The notes beneath the pieces were generated by a model. That model saw nothing but the letters and a program-made list of their open reading frames with translations. It was not told the DNA's origin and did no database searches. From assembly GCA_016293915.1 (NCBI GenBank), contig JAEDCY010000072.1:1-6617 (forward strand): DNA of 6,617 nucleotides. The letters are read 5' to 3'. Source of the stretch: Treponema sp. (GTDB lineage: Bacteria > Spirochaetota > Spirochaetia > Treponematales > Treponemataceae). This document shows, in pieces, positions 5,440 to 6,617 of the stretch. The position numbers and the translations under genes are program-made. Every line of letters starts with the position of its first letter. The stretch's first letter is position 1.

Positions 5440-5967
5440 AGTATATCCCCTTTTCCACTTCCTGTATTCGCATTGCGGAAAGCATACTTAAGCACAAGCT
5501 TTTGAATTATTGTCACAACATAAATAATAAGCAGTAAGAGAACTGCCATTGCAGATGCAAGTCCAACCTTCTGACTTATATTCGCAACCTAATCCTGGCC
5601 TAAATATCTCCTTACAGAAGTTCCTACGAGCGAGACATTATTTAATCCCTGAGTTTTGAGCCAGTATGTAAGACTTTCCACAAAGTGTTGCCAGAAGTAA
5701 AGCTAAAACAAGCTGAACAACAGCCCCCATATAATAAAGAGAAAGCTTTAGAGAAATAAAAATACTATCCCTTGTAAATAAATCTTTATAATTATTTAGC
5801 CCTACAAAAGTTTGCTCCCCTATATATTTCATCTTATATAAGCTATATGCTACCATCTCTCCGAAAGGAAGATACATGAAAGTAAACAGCAAAAATTATG
5901 AAAGCGTTATAAAAGCTAAAATTATTGCCCATTTTGAATAACGAAGATTGATTTTTCTTATATTCAT
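5440..5967 (-). pseudogene. MalF-like sugar ABC permease remnant
   Basis: A dead gene for the first membrane subunit. It has a clear start: AAGGA (5980-5976), 8 nt, then ATG (5967-5965). Codon 24 is a TAA stop (5898-5896), after which the frame continues with FMYLPFGEMVAYSLYKMKYI, then GLNNYKDLF and a helix to about 5690. The middle of the protein, including its EAA loop, is missing. A second frame gives ESLTYWLKTQGLNN, another stop (TAG, near 5590) and then the C-terminal helix VGLASAMAVLLLLIIYVVTI. That is the normal end of a MalF-type permease. The right boundary with the MalG-like remnant is approximate. At least two stops, one frameshift and one large deletion make it non-functional. Confidence 0.85.
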
Positions 5968-5984
5968 AAAATATATCCTTTATT

Positions 5985-6004
5985 AAAAAATGTCTGCGGC
6001 AGAC
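5985..6004 (-). terminator. Small hairpin with T6 between the binding-protein and permease remnants
   Basis: GTCTGCGGCAGAC (5992-6004) is a perfect inverted repeat that can fold as a 5-bp stem with a CCG loop on the minus strand, followed by A and six Ts. It lies between binding-protein and permease genes, where such operons often carry a hairpin that lowers permease expression. Its short stem makes it at most a weak attenuator. Confidence 0.4.
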
Positions 6005-6048
6005 GTGACTAAACAACCACAGCCAAAATACCTTTCAGTAATGTGTAT

Positions 6049-6560
6049 TTATATAAAATGCTTAATATTTGATTTCAACCCTTCACTTGTCTGTGCCTTA
6101 GACCAGGCAGTATTCCATTCTTCCATGATTGCGTCATAACTTTTTGTACCATTTGCAGCATTTTCAATTATCTGCTGTACTTTTAGATTTCCACCTGCAT
6201 TTATATTAAGTTCTGATTTAGAATTAAGTGTATTGAACAAATCTGATTCGCCGGTTGCAGCAGGATTATCAGAAACAAATGCAACATTATTCATGTAATC
6301 TGCATCACCTGTTGCAGAACAACCAAGATATGCATCCCAGGCACCCATTGTCCAGCCGGCTGCATAATTTATATACAGATGAATTGCATTTGTTTGTTTT
6401 GATGAGTTTTAATGCCTGTTGTTTTTGGCAGCTTTGTAAATCCAGCCTGTTTGAAAACTTTTTTATTGTAAAGAACACCCTGAGTATTTCCTGTAGATGA
6501 TGATTTTGTTTGCTCATATTTTGAACAGGCAGTAATAGATAATATTACTGCTGCAGCTGC
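6049..6560 (-). pseudogene. Sugar-binding lipoprotein remnant (ABC importer)
   Basis: A dead gene for the extracytoplasmic binding protein. The tail of a lipoprotein signal peptide survives (AVILSITAC, Cys codon at 6527-6525) and runs into a Ser/Thr linker, then jumps to GVLYNKKVFKQAGFTKLPKTT, a motif normally over 100 residues into the mature protein. Frameshifts near 6395-6420 lead through ALKLIKTN to TNAIHLYINYAAGWTMGAWDAYLG. The last 99 codons are open and end with a typical C-terminus (AANGTKSYDAIMEEWNTAWSKA). The start codon is gone: an in-frame TAA lies one codon upstream of the similarity, and a 5S rRNA gene ends 18 nt away. About 170 codons remain of the usual 400 or more. Confidence 0.85.
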
Positions 6561-6570
6561 AATTTAGGAC

Positions 6571-6578
6571 AAAAAAAA
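6571..6578 (-). terminator. T8 tract directly after the 5S rRNA
   Basis: Eight Ts on the minus strand begin at the predicted 5S 3' end. With the terminal helix of 5S, whose other strand lies outside the window, they could act as a terminator of the rRNA operon. No separate hairpin is visible. Confidence 0.4.
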
Positions 6579-6617
6579 GCCAGCAGCTACCTACTTTCCC
6601 ACCACGAAGGCAGTATC
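6579..6617 (-). rRNA. 5S rRNA, 3' end (partial, runs off the window)
   Basis: The minus strand reads GATACTGC, then GTGGTGGGAAAGTAGGTAGC and TGCTGGC. This matches the conserved 3' portion of bacterial 5S rRNA (the GTGGGA...AGTAGG loop E/helix IV region and the 3' strand of helix I). Only the last 39 or so bases are present; the rest and the presumed 23S and 16S genes would lie to the right. The exact 3' end is estimated from the start of the T tract. Confidence 0.87.

Noticed and set aside
5137..6560. Recoding or sequencing error rescuing the transporter genes
   Set aside because: Stops and frameshifts occur several times in all three genes, together with large missing segments, which neither error nor recoding can explain.

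Overview
The window is AT-rich bacterial chromosome. Its gene families fit a spirochaete, most likely a host-associated Treponema: a multi-membrane-span class III adenylate cyclase with a PPP..WDGV C-terminal tail, a double cyclic-nucleotide-binding Crp-type regulator, and AT-rich rRNA and tRNA spacers. The genus is an inference from family resemblance; no 16S or other decisive marker is present.

Layout. (1) 81-2390 (+) encodes a membrane-bound adenylate cyclase, followed by a strong bidirectional hairpin terminator. (2) 2442-2940 holds no credible protein gene. It is a mosaic of GC-rich hairpins, tRNA 3'-end fragments, short direct repeats and minus-strand terminators, ending in a tRNA-Thr(CGT) gene on the minus strand. 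(3) 2967-4217 (-) encodes a Crp/Fnr-family regulator with two cNMP-binding domains, convergent with the cyclase and 25 nt upstream of the tRNA on the same strand. (4) An 85-bp divergent promoter region separates it from a PHP-family phosphoesterase, 4303-5169 (+). (5) 5137-6560 (-) holds the wreckage of a CUT1-type sugar ABC importer (binding protein, MalF-like and MalG-like permeases). Each gene keeps recognisable ends but has lost its middle and is frameshifted or interrupted by stops. (6) 6579-6617 (-) is the 3' end of a 5S rRNA gene, so the dead operon lies directly behind an rRNA operon.

Working together. The cyclase would make cAMP in response to an extracytoplasmic or membrane signal. 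The neighbouring double-CNB regulator is a plausible cAMP receptor, with one canonical and one degenerate pocket. Both proteins also carry a short TPR-like helical segment. The PHP protein probably handles nucleic-acid ends or 3',5'-bisphosphonucleotides and has no evident functional link to the others. The transporter remnants cannot make a functional importer.

I see no CRISPR array, intact mobile element or clear new multi-gene system. The most unusual parts are the tRNA/repeat mosaic at 2442-2940, a tRNA-Thr with several non-canonical positions, and the 5S/pseudo-operon junction.
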